A stretch of DNA of 64,000 nt from Takakia lepidozioides (Eukaryota > Streptophyta > Takakiopsida > Takakiales > Takakiaceae), in the NCBI GenBank assembly GCA_030704615.1, contig CM060733.1:73284001-73348000 (forward strand). The letters run 5' to 3'. Position 1 is the first letter of the stretch. Each line of letters begins with the position of its first letter. Of this stretch, positions 11,969 through 24,330 are shown piece by piece. The notes beneath the pieces were generated by a model. The model saw only the letters and a list, made by a program, of their open reading frames with translations, was not told where the DNA came from and did not search any database. The position numbers and the translations under genes are program-made.

Positions 11969-12025
11969 GGGGGCTGCTATTTCATGAGCGGCATGAGCAT
12001 GAGCGGAAAAAAAAAAAGCATGAGC
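11969..12025 (+). repeat. Element 1 left terminal inverted repeat
   Basis: Begins G-rich, then TGCTATTTCATGAGC, then further CATGAGC copies around an A-run. It matches the left end of element 2 (53,940) almost base for base over the first 21 bp, and the inverted right end at 24,590. Confidence 0.8.
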
Positions 12026-12189
12026 ACACCATTGTGAGTCCACGGAAATAGGGTTAGGAGGCACGGAAATAGGGTCAAGTGAAGTTGGAATGTGGCACCA
12101 GTGGACTTGAGATGCAACATTTTATTGGAAATTTTGTGGCAAGCCACGTCTATACAAGTGTGTTCTAACTGTCATAGCCAGAATGGGCA
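12026..12189. other. Element 1 subterminal DNA, left
   Basis: Short non-coding stretch with two copies of CACGGAAATAGGGT. A related AATAGGGTTTAGGGTGCC follows the left end of element 2 at about 54,055. I see no gene. Confidence 0.4.
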
Positions 12190-13059
12190 CTACTCTCCTA
12201 CACCCTCCGAGGAACTTGCCCCACCTTCTTCCTCATTCCCCTCATCCCCCTCGTCCTCCGAGCTCTGTGATGCATCAGTTCCACTATGCCTCTCAAAAAT
12301 CCCGTCCTCTCCTTGGGGGATTGTCCACCTCACCTCCTGGGAATCTTCTGCGTCTTCTCCCCCACTTTCCTCAGCAGAATCCAAGACAAATCTACGAGCC
12401 CGACGGGCTCTAATAGCTGATGCCTCCTCCCTCATCTTCATTTTCTTGAGGCTTGCCTCGTCTAAAATCTGCTGTACACGACTACGTTCGGAACACCTCC
12501 TAATGGACACCGAAGCAAGCCGGGCAGCATAAGTAGGACGGATGTACTCCCTTTCTGGACTAGGCATGAAATCCCCCCTGGCAAAAAAAGGCACGTTCCT
12601 CCTGCCCATGAACTCCGGTGTAGACGTCCCTCCGGCAGTACTTGGCATCCTATAGTAAGAACAAATCCACTTCAAGAATGTCAATACCAGCACAACCACA
12701 AAGGGTTTTCAATGAAATAAGAGAGCGGAGGGAGGTGCCTCACGAAATCTGGAGGCAACTTACAATGCCACCACTCACTCGTAAACCGGGGGCTCCTCGG
12801 CCTCGATCCCAACTTCCTCCCCCTGCTCCTTCTCGGATTTTTCCTCATCCTCCGAGGATGCCTCTTCCTCTTTCGGCAGACGTTCAGCCGCTGCAAGTTT
12901 GGAGTTGTGGAGGGCAGTATCTGGCTCGAAGGCGAACACATGCCTGTTGGACAACGTCCCTGCCCACATTGAAGCACCTGAGGAACAAAGCGGGCGGTTA
13001 ATAGCTTGCGGCATGCAATTGCAATCGGGCCAGGGGACAAACTGAGCACGTGAAGGCTT

Positions 13060-13340
13060 ACCCGTGCCGCATGTGAGGTCCAGAATCCACCCTTGGACAT
13101 CCGAGCACGTCTCCATGAGGGTTTGGATGAAAGCAGGGCTCCGGGTCCGGCTGTACCGCCCCGGTTTGCCTGTCTTTGTGTCCTTCGGCATACTAGAGTG
13201 GGGCACATAGTTGTAGAGGACATCGTAGGTTACAGGGTCCACAGCGGCATCAACAAGACGACCGTCGTTGCGGAATTTGAACGTATACCCTCTCTTCACA
13301 AAGCAATATGCCTCAAACACCAATGTCTGCACATCCAACA
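13060..13340 (-). other. Copy C exon with MTase motifs X and I
   Basis: Encodes DVLYNYVPHSSMPKD, RYSRTRSPAFIQTLMETC and WILDLTCGTG. The last is the SAM-binding motif I (normally DPF.GSGT). The intron after CGTG occurs at the same place in copies A and D, and the next exon starts GASMWAG...HVFAFEPD, supplying the acidic motif II residue. Confidence 0.62.
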
Positions 13341-13410
13341 AAGAAGGGATCAACTCCAGGGTCTACTTAACATACACCACAATATGAAGTGAATGCAATA
13401 GATTGATAAC

Positions 13411-13720
13411 TTACACTTTGGCCCTCTGTTCACAACCCCTGCGTACTGATGCAGAACCATTTTCTGAGGAGGACCGGGGTGACACTTTTCGGTGTCCACC
13501 TTGCCACCGCATTCTCTGTGGTCTTCCCTCTCGTGGCAAGGACAACCACACATCCACCGTCATCCAGAAGCATCCCCGCCAGCCCAAACCCGGCTTTCCA
13601 GTAGTCCTCAGTAAACCTGTTCGAGGTGGGCACACCATCCAGGCCCTCCAGCAGCTCCCCATCTGGAATGTCGAGGAGAATCATGTCGCAAGCTCTCTCC
13701 ACCTCAAACCCCCCCCCCCC
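13411..13720 (-). other. Copy C exon with MTase motif IV analogue
   Basis: Encodes CDMILLDIPDGELLEG, then FGLAGMLLDDGGCVVVLATR and LRKWFCIST. In beta-class DNA amino-methyltransferases this place holds DPPY/F/W, which binds the target base, followed by a hydrophobic strand and LL..GG..., as here. The D-I-P-D form is shared with copies A and D (D-I-P-H in B). The loss is therefore ancestral or the motif has been repurposed, rather than a random decay event. Confidence 0.6.
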
Positions 13721-14639
13721 CCCCCCCGAGTGCTCTTGCAATTCGTGCTCACAGCCGTGAAGAATTCCATCATGGCTTCAAAACCAGGGGTGTCTTTAGG
13801 CTCTGTACCGCCATCCCTCTTCTTGGCTTTCCCCTTCTGCTCCGCCAGAGACTTGTTGTGTGCCACCTTCTTCGCCCTGGCAGCGAGAGCGTCAAGGAAG
13901 CTCTCATTGACGCATTGGATGATGGTTGGAGGTTCTAGCTTTGGCCTGTGCGTAAACGTCACCGCCGAATACCACCGTGTAGGCTCGCCCTCAAATGCCA
14001 ACTTCTTGGCAGAGCCAGTCCCACTCCGAACTGACTTGGGAACCCGGACGACCGGTGACTGGGTAGGAGCAACAGCAGTCGCAGGACCTTGAACAAAGTC
14101 GTCGTCCGAGTCACTCTCTTGGGTCCCCTCCTGCGCCTCCTCCGATGCCCCGATGGTTTTCTTCTTTTTGGGTGTTACTGCACTCACCTGTTTCCTTGTC
14201 CTTTTCCTTTGGCCTTTACCCTTCTCATGCAATTTCTCCTGAATTCCTGCCTGAGCAAGCTCTGCCGCTTTCCTGGAGTTCGCAAGCGCTTTTGCCTCTT
14301 TTGCACCCAACGGAGGCAGCGGAGCCCGGTTTCGTCGGAATTTAGCATCCAGCTTCAATTGAAACTCGGATGGGTCGAGCGAGCCGGGCGGAAGGTCCAC
14401 ATACCAAGGGCAATCACGCAAATGTTCTAGATTCCACTCCTTCACAATATCGTCAGTGTACATGGAGTCAGCCCTAGGGTTCCTCCATGCCAGGAAGAAT
14501 GGTGGCTCGAAAGACAGATGACCTTTCTCCAAAAGGGAGAACTTGCAGTACCTGCATTCATGAAAAACACAATGAGGTCCCTGAAATGCATATTCCGCAC
14601 CATTTTCCCAGGTTGGGGCGGATGTGAGTGGGCCTAGAA

Positions 14640-15165
14640 ATGGAAAAATGGCGCCGAATTTCGGTTTTCGGTGACTGCCACCCTAGGGACTTAGCCATCT
14701 TGGGAGCCCTGAACTGGAAATTCGGCGCCATTTTTCCCGGTTTGGCCCGAAGATGGCTAAGTCCCTGAACGGCGATAGGGCCTAGAACTGGAAAATGACG
14801 CCGAATTTCCAGTTCCGGGCCAGCCACCCTAGGGACTTAGCCCGAAAATGGCTAAGTCCCTGAACGGCAATAGGGCCTAGAACTGGAAAATGGCGCCGAA
14901 TTTCCAGTTCCGGGCCAGCCACCCTAGGGACTTAGCCCGAAAATGGCTAAGTCCCTGAACGGCAATAGGGCCTAGAACTGGAAAATGGCGCCGAATTTCC
15001 AGTTCCGGGCCAGCCACCCTAGGGACTTAGCCCGAAAATGGCTAAGTCCCTGAACGGCAATAGGGCCTAGAACTGGAAAATGGCGCCGAATTTCCAGTTC
15101 GGGGCCAGCCAGTCTAGGGACTTAGCCATTTTCGGAGCCCTGACTGGAAATTCCGCGCCATTTTC
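14640..15165. repeat. Palindrome array in a copy C intron, 95-bp period
   Basis: Core GGCGCC (or GACGCC) at 14,650, 14,724, 14,797, 14,892, 14,987 and 15,082: intervals 74, 73, 95, 95, 95 bp. Each unit has GGAAAATGGCGCCGAATTTC and a perfect 12-bp hairpin stem AGGGACTTAGCC / GGCTAAGTCCCT (e.g. 14,831-14,842 and 14,850-14,861, 7-bp loop). The array sits in the intron between 15,230 and 14,550. The 23.9-kb array shares both motifs. Confidence 0.85.
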
Positions 15166-16496
15166 CCTAACACCACATGAGGCCTCTAACATCCTGAAAT
15201 GCAAGGACTTGAAAGAAAGACAACGCGTATGTACCTGTACAGAAGGCGCATTGCTGCTTTGTCCGCGTTCGGCTGGTCGGTGAACTCGTGGCTCCGGCGA
15301 GCATCTGCTATCTCCCGAAAGAATAGGTTGGTTTTGTAGAGCAGAAAGTACCTCGTCACATAGTCACGTAGGCTCTCTGCTGCAGGAGATATCTCCATCT
15401 TGAACTGATGTGCTTGTGTGTCCAGCTGCTCTTGCGCATTCGTCGTCACCTGTGGAGATTCTCCATCAGATCGCTTTCCTCAAAAAATACAATGAATCCA
15501 CCCCCTACTAGAGTAGAAGCCCCAAACAAAGCGTGGGGAAGTACCTGAAACCACCATGTCATGCGGTTCATCCACATGTCGAATGTGGGGTCAGAGAGTT
15601 TGTCCGGTTTGGGGAAGCTCCACATGTCCCTGGTACTTTGGGAACCATTCCAGATTTGGAGCCACCAGGTCTGTCCAACCACCCAGCATATTCGTAAGCG
15701 CCAAACACCACAAAAACGAGTTGTTGCCACCACAATTTGGTTAAGAATGTATCACCTTTTCTGTTGCATCCACACAGGATGTGGCTAGACGATGGAGCTT
15801 CTCCAATGTCATCGTGGGCTTCAGAGCGCGAGAATAGTGCTTCCCCACCTCCACCAGAAAGTCGGCACCAAGGGCGGGATCAGCTATGGCCACGTACTTT
15901 ACCATCCGCGACTTGTACTTTATGCGGGCCCTCACCTCCGCAGCTTTGACATACGATTCGAGTTCCGAGAGGGTTGGATTCGACTCCTCTGACTCCATGT
16001 AGAACCTCCACGCATGTGCCAAATCCTGCTGTATTTTCGTCTGTCAAGAATGCGCACATAAGATTAGAGATCCTGCTCAACACAATTTCTTCTATTGGGG
16101 GAGGAGATTAGAAATCACGGCGAAGACCTTTTCTTCTATTGGGGAAGAGAGACAGATTAGCTCAACAAAACTGTCAGGAGCTTTACCCGAAATATGTAGT
16201 CCACCATGGCGTCGACGCTCAGCCTATACCAGGTTCTGTCTGCCTTTGCCTCCGACTTGCGCAGGAGGTCGGCACTGAGGGAATTGGCAAACTCTGCACC
16301 CCCTGCTTCCCGACATCCTTCACTCGGAAGAGCATATGGGACAAGTTGGTGGCAATGAAGGCATTCTCAGTCACCCTGCAGTGCCACATTTCCATCAAAC
16401 AATACTGAAATGGGAATTTCCATCATATATGAGGATTCGCAATGAAATGACTTCCAAATTCAAAGTCCAAAAGCGAGAGGGGTTGTAGCTTACGAG

Positions 16497-16915
16497 TTGA
16501 TGTCGGCCATTGCAGCTTTGAGAAGACTGCGATCTTTGGGCCCCGCAACCTTCAGCACAACACAATCCACGGCGAAATGCCAATCGAGGTCGTTGGGGTG
16601 GGCTTGGGCAATGTGCTCCATCCATGCCAGGAGGCAATGATTGCCATCCCACACGTAGAACATCTTACCGGACAAGTGCTGGAAAAGAGGATCACTAGCA
16701 ATCGATCTCTCGAACTCCTCATTTCGCGTTTGCCAATGGGGACCCCATTTGTCCACCTCATCGGAAGTGTGGGCACGGGAAGCTCCGTGGTCGTTCTCAA
16801 TGGAAACGTAAAATGCGGCAGACCCCATTCGATATCCATCCCGGAAAGAGAATTTCAGCTTGTCGATATCGCCTAGGAGGGCAGGTCTCACCACCTGCAA
16901 GACACCAAGCGGCAA
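16497..16915 (-). other. Copy C ParB/Srx-like domain
   Basis: Encodes DIDKLKFSFRDGYRMGSAAF, then DPLFQHLSGKMFYVWDGNHC with LLAW, then WHFAVDCVVLKV. The DGNHxLLAW signature resembles the G-x-H-R core of the ParB/sulfiredoxin-fold domain. ParB-like domains are fused to DNA methylases in phages and prophages. No helix-turn-helix is recognisable. The homologous block in copy B reads IYDGNHKWYAW and in copy D VWDGNHRLLAW. Confidence 0.55.
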
Positions 16916-18649
16916 AGGGGAATTCGAAGCTTGGCCGGGTACACCATGCCCCCCAGCACCCTGCCAATGTTGCTGTGGGTTGCCTCCAACATCTTGGCAG
17001 CGGCCAACTTCATATCCGCCTCAGACATGACGTCTGCTGCAGAGGGGTTTTTCCGGCAGCCCACCAGGACCGCCAAATCCAGCCTGTATGCTCCGGGTTT
17101 GGGGCCTGGGGATGTCCGGGAGGATGTCATCCTGGTCAGAAAGCTCCCTGTCGTCCTCCTCAACAGGGTCAGCCACCTGCGAAACCACCTCCAGCACTCT
17201 CCCCGTCTCTACTGCCCTCTCCCTGGCTTCACCTCGAACTTGCACAATCCGTGCTCTTTCTGGTGTTCTTTCCTCTCCTCCACTCTCCACCGTATGGGTA
17301 ATTGCAGGGGCTGCTCTTGCCCGCGATGGTCTAACCGGTGTGTTACTGCCTCTCTGTGGTGTCTTGGAGGGATCCACCGTCTCTGTGCGTCCCTCGCTTA
17401 CATTGGCATCTGTCATTTGGGCACCCCTGGCCTCTTCAGCTGCCTTTTCTCTTTCCTCCTGGCTAGCATTCTGTCTCGTCTGTTCTTTTGCCTCTCTTTT
17501 GCCCTCACGGGCTTTCTGTTTCTTACTAGGGCTAGCAGCAGGGGAGCCCTCCAGGACGACCACCTTTGATTGAGGCGAACTGACACCCTCGCGCGCACTG
17601 CTCACTCCCCCCTCCGCAGCCCGTGACGGCTCTCTCGCCGGGGATTGCATGTGCTTAGCTTTCTTTTTTTTCTTTGCGTGGGCGGGCCCTACTGCATGTG
17701 CATGAACAACCTCCATTGCCGGATCTGCTGTCCTCATGTCCTCACGCCCTTCACCTGCCATGCCGCCTGCACCAACCTCCCCAATGCCTATTCTGTCGTA
17801 CTCTCGTTGCAAGTCCTCCCGTCCACCAACAAAAGGTTTAAGTTTGCCCTCTCGCCCCAAGTTGGGCGATTCAAACATGCGATGAGTTGGAGCTGTCGAT
17901 GATACCACCAGCGTGCCGGGCTCGTCGTCACTCTGTCATTGACAAAAATCGTGAAACCAACATCGGTGCAAAAACCAGCATCGCAACGAGCAGCGCAACC
18001 ACCATAGCAACAATCGTGTAACAAAAATGAAAACATAACAAGTTTAGGAAGTATGGAGAGCCATGCAACAACAATGAAAACAAATGCAACCATTGCCTGA
18101 GAATGACATGCACAAGCAGCCTTCTCCAGAGCTGCCGGATTTGCACACGCATTGCAAACAATCTAAGGTTCACTCAACTATCTAAAGTTCACTCATCCAG
18201 CGAAGCCAGGATGAAGATGCAAAAACAAAGCGAGGTAACAAAGCGAAAGCAAAAAAGAAATCGAACAAAGCGAAAGCAGAAGTGGCTTGCCTGAGAGTAC
18301 TCGGCTTCAGTTGGCGCGGGTTGTGAGCAAGACACTGGAATCTCCTGCTGGAGCTTCAGTTTGGCCATGCGAGAGATTGGCCGTCGTCCGTAGTACAGAG
18401 CTTTCAACTTCCGCCGCGGTCTGGATGTGAGGTCTCTCTCAGGAGAGCCACGCCCTTCAGGCGGCATAAGTCCCAGCCAAAAAGATCTCCGTTTTTGGGG
18501 TACATGCCTCGAATAGCATGTTAAGCCAAGATTAGCATGAGATTTAGGGTACGTATCCAGGAAGCCATGTGTCGCCAGCCCGAATGAAAACCGACGGCGG
18601 TGGACATTTATTGCCCAACTGCGCAATTAAATGTCGGATGAAGCCCTCC

Positions 18650-20165
18650 ATGTCGGATGAAAATCGACGTAAGAGGCCCGGAATTTCCAACGTAGAGGTA
18701 ATTTCGGAGCGCTGCCGATGGAATTCCGGCGCCGGATTTCCATCCTGCAGGTAATTCGGAGCGCAGCAGGATGGAAAATCAGCGCCGAATTTCCATCCAG
18801 CAAGTAGGGCGGCGCTGGAAATTTCCCTCACGCAGGTAATTCAGAAGCGGATGGATGGAAATCCGGCGCCGGATTTCCATCCGCGCAGGTAGGGCGGCGC
18901 GCCAAATTTCCCTCACGCAGGTAATTCAGAAGCGGATGGATGGAAATCCGGCGCCGGATTTCCATTCGCGCAGGTAGGGCGGCGCTCGAATTTCCCTCAC
19001 GCAGGTAATTCAGAAGCGGATGGATGGAAATCGGCGCCGGATTTCCATCCCGCGCAGGTAATTCGCAGGCGGATGGATGGAAATCCGGCCGATTTCCATC
19101 CGCGCGGAGCGGATGGATGGGCGGCGCCGAATTTCCATCAGCAGGTAATCGAATCCCTCGGCGCCGAATTTCCATCCTGCAGGTAATTCGAAAATGGATG
19201 GAAATCGGCAGGTAAGTGGAATCCGGATGGATGGAAATTCGGCGCCGAATTTCCATCCTGCAGGTAATTCGCCGATGGATGGAAATCCGCGCCGAATTTC
19301 CATCCAGCATTTTTATGGTCCCGCCGAATTTCCATTCACCAGGGATTGCTCAGAATTACCTTCCTGCAGGTAATTCTGTCGATGAAATACCTTCCTGCCT
19401 TCATCGATCAGAATACCTGCAGGAAGGTAATTCTCGATGAAATACCTGGGAATGGAAATTTCGGCGCCGGATTTCCATTCCATCCGGATTCCACTTACCT
19501 GCTGGATGGAAAAGGTGCCGGATTTCCATCCATCCGGGTTTCGAATTACCTGCAGGATGGAAATTCGGCGCCGGATTTCCATCCGGGGGATGGTCTCTGT
19601 CGGAGAGGTGCCGGCCTCTCCGCCGCTCTGTTGGATATCCGGATTGAAATTCGGCGCCGTTTTCCCATCTGGGGAGGTTTTTATGTCGGCCAGTTTTCGG
19701 TCTGACCCCCCGACACGACTTCCTTTGGGGGGCCCGGATGGAAATTCGGCGCCGAATCTCCATCCAGGGATCTCTCTGTCGCACAGCCGACCTCTACGCC
19801 CGAGGCGACTTCATCCGGGCGTCCCCTGTTCGATATTCGGTGCCGAATTTCCGTCCGGGGGTTGAAATGTGACGGCCAAGTGCCGGCCTCTCCCCCCTCC
19901 CCGAATGCATCCAAACCGCCCCGGATGGAAATTCGGCGCCGTTTTTCCATCCGGGGATGTTTTTATTCCGGCCAGTTTTCGGCCTGACCCCCCGACACGA
20001 CTTCCTTTGGGGGGGCCCGGATGGAAATTCGGCGCCGAATCTCCATCCAGGGGATATTCTCTGTCGCACACGCGCCGGCCTCTCTGCGCCCGAGGCGACT
20101 TCATCCGGGCTTCCCCCTGTTGGATATTGGGTGCCGAATTTCCATTGGGGGTAGTAATGTGACGG
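18650..20165. repeat. Palindrome array between copy C and the transposase, family AAATTCGGCGCCGAATTT
   Basis: About twenty palindromes of the form GGAAATNCGGCGCCGNATTTCC, many mutated in one arm, separated by GGATGGAT, GCAGGTAATTC and similar words. 18,860-19,040 is an about 84-bp tandem. From 19,748 to 20,130 the sites are about 91-99 bp apart, within a unit of about 283 bp that is repeated (starting near 19,670 and 19,955). The array fills the intergenic space between two divergent genes, so it could also hold both promoters. Confidence 0.85.
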
Positions 20166-20447
20166 CACGGTGCCGGCTTCTCCCCTTCAGCCGTCATCAT
20201 CCGGACGGCCCCCCACTTTCTGACTGCATACCGTTGGCAGTTATTGCGCAAAGACCAGGGGCCGCATTCCGGAGACAAGGTTCATTAACACTCTGACTGT
20301 GGATTTTTGAGATAGTTGGCTCCCTGGATTTGGATCAGGCTTCGTCGCTCGGACAAATCGGCATCGCATTCATTCCCATCGCTGCATCCCCCTTCTACCA
20401 GGGAGCTTCCCGCACGCCATCCTGGCAGTCTTGTGTGCACATCTCCC

Positions 20448-23400
20448 ATGGCGGAAAAACCGAGCGCTACAGTGTACTGCCCTCCTCACGAGCATAGAGC
20501 TTCATTTCCGTGCAGAGGGGACATCTGCCGGGTGATGGAGAAATATCTGTGCGTTCGATACCACCTGAAACCGGGGTCGGTTTTTTGGAGGAGGAAAGGA
20601 AGGACTCTAACGGCCTTGTTGTCGAGAGTATTGTTGTGCTCCACGATGATTTCGGCGATGGCAGGGAATGGCGAGTTCCACCATCGGACAACGTCATATA
20701 CAGGGCTGTTGGGGACTTCATTTGCCCGCCAAATGCACCTTCTATCCTGGCGCCTTCCACGAAACAATCCGCGAATCAGAGAGTGGCTACCTCAAAGAGA
20801 GAAGTCCGCAACGAAGTAATCAGAGCCGAACCCATCCATGAAGACGAGCGAGAACCGGGTTGTTCACAACCTGTCCGACTCAGACGAGGTCATGGAAGTT
20901 CGAGGTCGTCCTGGAGATCAGGCAAGTCCTCAATGGACGTCAGTGGAGGAGGGAGTCATATTCCCAGCACGAGCACCGCAGTTCGATCTATTCTTGAAAT
21001 TCTGCGAGGGCTTCACCTGGAGGGACACCGTCGGAGCTGGCCGGGGGACTACAGCAAGTTCGCAATTAAATCGGTTACATGCCTTCCCGCCGACGTCGAC
21101 GGTAATATCTTCTTTGAGTTCCCTCCTCGGGCGGACTACTCGAGGGCGTCCGGAATGTTGACAGATATGGATAGAAAACATGACGGTCATCCTTGGTGCG
21201 TTACCAAAACCACCAGCATGAAGATGCTCGATGGTGTGCGGGTGCGCTACGTTGTTTGTGCGGGCGCGTTGCGGTGTTTCTCCCCAACTTGCTTCCACTT
21301 TAAATCCAGAGGTCACAGGAACGAGACCGATTGGACAGGCACAGCTCATCAACCATTTCGAGCTCAGGAGAAGTTCCGAACTCCACATTTAAGTGTGCAC
21401 ATTGCAAAGAACCACCACACTGCATGTCTGTTTGTAATGCCAAGCAGTTCTATGTGTTGCACCGTTTCCCTGACCTCCCGAGCTTGCATACACGTTGGTT
21501 CCCATTGTCACAAATTGCGAGGGGGAACTCGCGGGAGGCTGCCCACGAAGCAGAGCAGCTCGTTCAGGAGGAGGTTAAGTTGAGACCGGGTGCCAAACCC
21601 AACAGATACAGCTCCAAGCCGCCCATAAGATGGCATTGGCCAGAATTATGTCGGAAGACGGCTCCGATAGAGTTCTCTCGACGAGAAGGAAATGGAGGCA
21701 TTGCTGGAGTCGGTGTCCCACGTATGTTCACCGAATGTCCGAAACCACATTGTCTCATGCAAACAGAAAATTGGGCGTGGCTCGGATATGCACTCCATTC
21801 TGGAGGTGAAGCGACGATGTGGATATACATTCATGGAAGTAGGTTTCCAGGACAAGGGACTGAGGCAGATCGTGTTTCGTATTCAAAATGTCCACGTGTG
21901 GACCTGGCAGCGGCGTCAAACTGGTCGACAGGATGACGAGTGGGAACTTGTCAAACAGTTGGGTCATGTTCGACCATATCAAGCGAATTACAAATCACCA
22001 GTGGTGACAATGGGTGCACATGTCTACGACACCCACTGCAGGATGCTAATGACAATTGCTATTTGTGAGATGAAAGGAGAGGACACACAATCGGAGATGC
22101 TTCTTTGGCAGGGAATAAACGAACAGATGGCCAAGGCGGGATTGCCCCCTCCCAATTTCCGTGGTTTCATGGCGGACAACGCACAAGCAAATTGGGCTGC
22201 CATCCGAAGGGTGTACGGGTCAAAATCGGTGTCGGACCCACTACGGCTACTCCTCTTGTGAGGGGCAGCCACTTGTGACGGTGCAGGCGCATTTTCGCGT
22301 CCCGTTGAATATTATTCTTGCATATTTGTAACTTGCTTGTAACCTGAACATGTGCTTGTGCAAGAAATGTGTCTCGACTCCGACACCGACATGCCCACGA
22401 CAAACATGGCCGAATCAGTGCATTCTTCCTGGCGTGCCTCCTCTGCGGCGCATCTGGTGGACATCCTCACTGCCACAACGGAGGACATTGTGAGATCAAT
22501 TATGCAGCAATGCAGGTACAACGAGTTATTGAAAGGGAAACAGTGGGGCTTGGGGCCGGACAGGCAGGAAATGCTGATGTGGACTGCCTCCAGATCGAAG
22601 AATCCTCGGAAGTGGGCGGCGGCCTTGCGAGAGGGCCTTCGGGACACGCCATTGCTTCGAAGAGGCCAACATTTGGAAGGAGATGTTCATACCCGTCCAG
22701 TGAGACGAAGACTTGACGAGGCACCTGGCGGGGAAGAGGATTCATGGCGAGCTGACAAGAATATTCGCACGCTCCCTCGTGGTCCCGTGATGTTGCTCGA
22801 GGAGGTCTCGTCGTCGCACCGCAAGTCCTGCACGTTCAAGATCGCCATCTCCTTTGAGCACAGGGCACGTGCCCGAGAACATAACGAGCCATCTGTAGTA
22901 AGCAGTACAACATTCCCATTGTGGAGACAAGAGTGTCGGAGTCACAGTGGAGAATTGCAAGGACATTGCCGGCATTTCGAGGGAAGTGCTGCGCCATTCG
23001 GGTGGATACGAGAGCACGCTGTGGTGAGATGATTCGGAGGAACCCACACGGTGCTGTACCTGCACCTTGTTTCAGCGGCAGATTTTTGACTCCCACATTT
23101 GCTCACGCCACAACGCAGACATTTTGGTTCTGTAGGCACGACATAATGACCTGTGTATTTGGCAAGCCCAAGTACGGGATTCAGGGAATGCCGGAGCCTC
23201 CGGGCGTCTGGCCTGTTGCACCGGTTGCAGCCTCTCTCAGAATGAGGCGGGGATGCTCTATCAGGATTTCGAATGGTGCAACGCACAGACATCCCGGCCC
23301 ACGCATTTCCGGTTCCTCAGACCCAGCCATTGCAGACTGCTCGGTCCAGTAGAGACGGATTGGACAATTCTGCACATCCCACAATGCGATTCGGAAGAGT

Positions 23401-23775
23401 GAAGAGACGACACCCTCCCAACAAGTTGAATGAGACTCGGATTGCCAATGCTTGGGATGGCTTGCACTATTCAGAGCTCCGTGGACGTACCCCCACCGGC
23501 CTTGGGCGTGTGTATCGGATGGCAACGGCCGGCTCGGCTGTACGCGACGATGTATACACCAATTACGATTGGAGTGGAGCCGACTTGCAATTGTACGGAC
23601 TTCTCGTTGATGGAAGCAAAGAAGGGTTCGAAGTATTATCCGTGCAAGCATCTGTATTACATTTACCTGAAGAGGTTGAGGATGAACGTGACTATTGATG
23701 ACTTTATTCATGCACCGGCGTTGAGCGTGAACGAGCTGCACAAACTCCTCCTTAGGGATTCCAGAAATCATTGAT
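20448..23775 (+). pseudogene. MULE-type transposase with SWIM zinc finger
   Basis: The start at 20,448 gives MAEKPSATVYCPPHEH. A Cys-rich block (ALRCFSPTCFHFKSRG, about 21,270; FKCAHC, 21,385) precedes CIHVGSHCHKLRGG (21,485). The DDE-type core is at 21,990-22,220: PVVTMGAHVYDTHC (first acidic residue about 22,026) and FRGFMADNAQANW (second about 22,172). A further exon from about 22,360 has TNMAESVHSSW. The C-terminal SWIM finger is at 23,580-23,690: CNCTDF then PCKHLYYIYLKRL. Several frame changes (near 20,580, 20,840, 21,540, 23,560) make it a pseudogene or reflect assembly indels. A Mutator-like assignment agrees with the 9-bp target duplication of the surrounding element. The third catalytic residue was not placed with confidence. 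Confidence 0.7.
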
Positions 23776-23929
23776 GGGGCAAAGGGAATCCTCCATATGG
23801 ATATTTTCAATTGCATTTTGCTGTATCAGACTTTTTTTTGCAGTGTAATGAAATGCACCCCAAAACTCCTGGAATGAGGCAATATTCCATTCAAACTGAG
23901 ATCCAACAGAAGCAGTTGTGGGGCCATTT

Positions 23930-24330
23930 CTGGAAAAATGGCGCCGAATTTCTCTTTTGGGGCCGAAAAACTGGCTAAGTCCCAACATGCACTGGTACCT
24001 GTGTCTGGAAATGGCGCCGAATTTCTCTTTTTGGGCCGAAAACTGGCTAAGTCCCAACATGCACTGGTTCGTGTCTGGAAAAATGGCGCCGAATTTCTCT
24101 TTTTTGGGCCGAAAACTGGCTAAGTCCCAACATGCATTGGTACGTGTCTGGAAAAATGGCGCCGAATTCCCTTTTGCGCCGAAAACTGGCTAAGTCCGAA
24201 CATGCACTGGAAAAATGGCGCCGAATTACCTGTCGTGAGGGGACCTATAGCCGCGGAATTCGGCACCATTTTTCGCCAGAGAGACCTATTACCGCGAAAT
24301 ACGTCGCCGTTTTTTCAGGTTACGACCCTA
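23930..24330. repeat. Palindrome array downstream of the transposase, 73-bp period
   Basis: GGCGCC cores at 23,940, 24,013, 24,085, 24,158 and 24,217: intervals 73, 72, 73, 59 bp. Units read AAATGGCGCCGAATTTCTC, GGCCGAAAACTGGCTAAGTC, CAACATGCACTGG. It shares the core and GGCTAAGTCC with the array in the copy C intron. It lies immediately 3' of the SWIM exon. Confidence 0.85.

Larger units (their letters stand above)
12190..18500 (-). pseudogene. ParB/beta-MTase-like gene, copy C
   Basis: The most complete copy; ten or more exons on the minus strand. In order: N-terminal basic block LTSRPRRKLKALYYGRRP (about 18,290-18,500; GC-type donor CAG|GCAAGC); a disordered Lys/Glu-rich exon continuing into the ParB-like domain (17,931-16,497); 16,376-16,190; 16,040-15,741; 15,733-15,546 (TWWLQIWNGS); 15,449-15,230 (LRDYVTRYF); 14,550-13,740 (PWYVDLPPGS, basic, CVNESFLDAL); 13,720-13,410 (LLDIPDGE); 13,340-13,060 (RSPAFIQTLMETC, LDLTCGTG); 12,977-12,775 (HVFAFEPD); 12,650-12,190 (acidic tail). 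Frameshifts lie near 16,890 and 16,320, and an 18-C run sits at 13,710. It is beta-class MTase-like with degenerate DPPY. Copy D is the closest relative. It is divergent from the transposase gene across the 18.6-20.2 kb array. Confidence 0.75.

Noticed and set aside
18828-20278. Open frames of 100-160 residues in the 18.8-20.2 kb array
   Set aside because: Repeat-derived frames rich in EIRRRISIHP-like words, with no conserved domain and overlapping on both strands.
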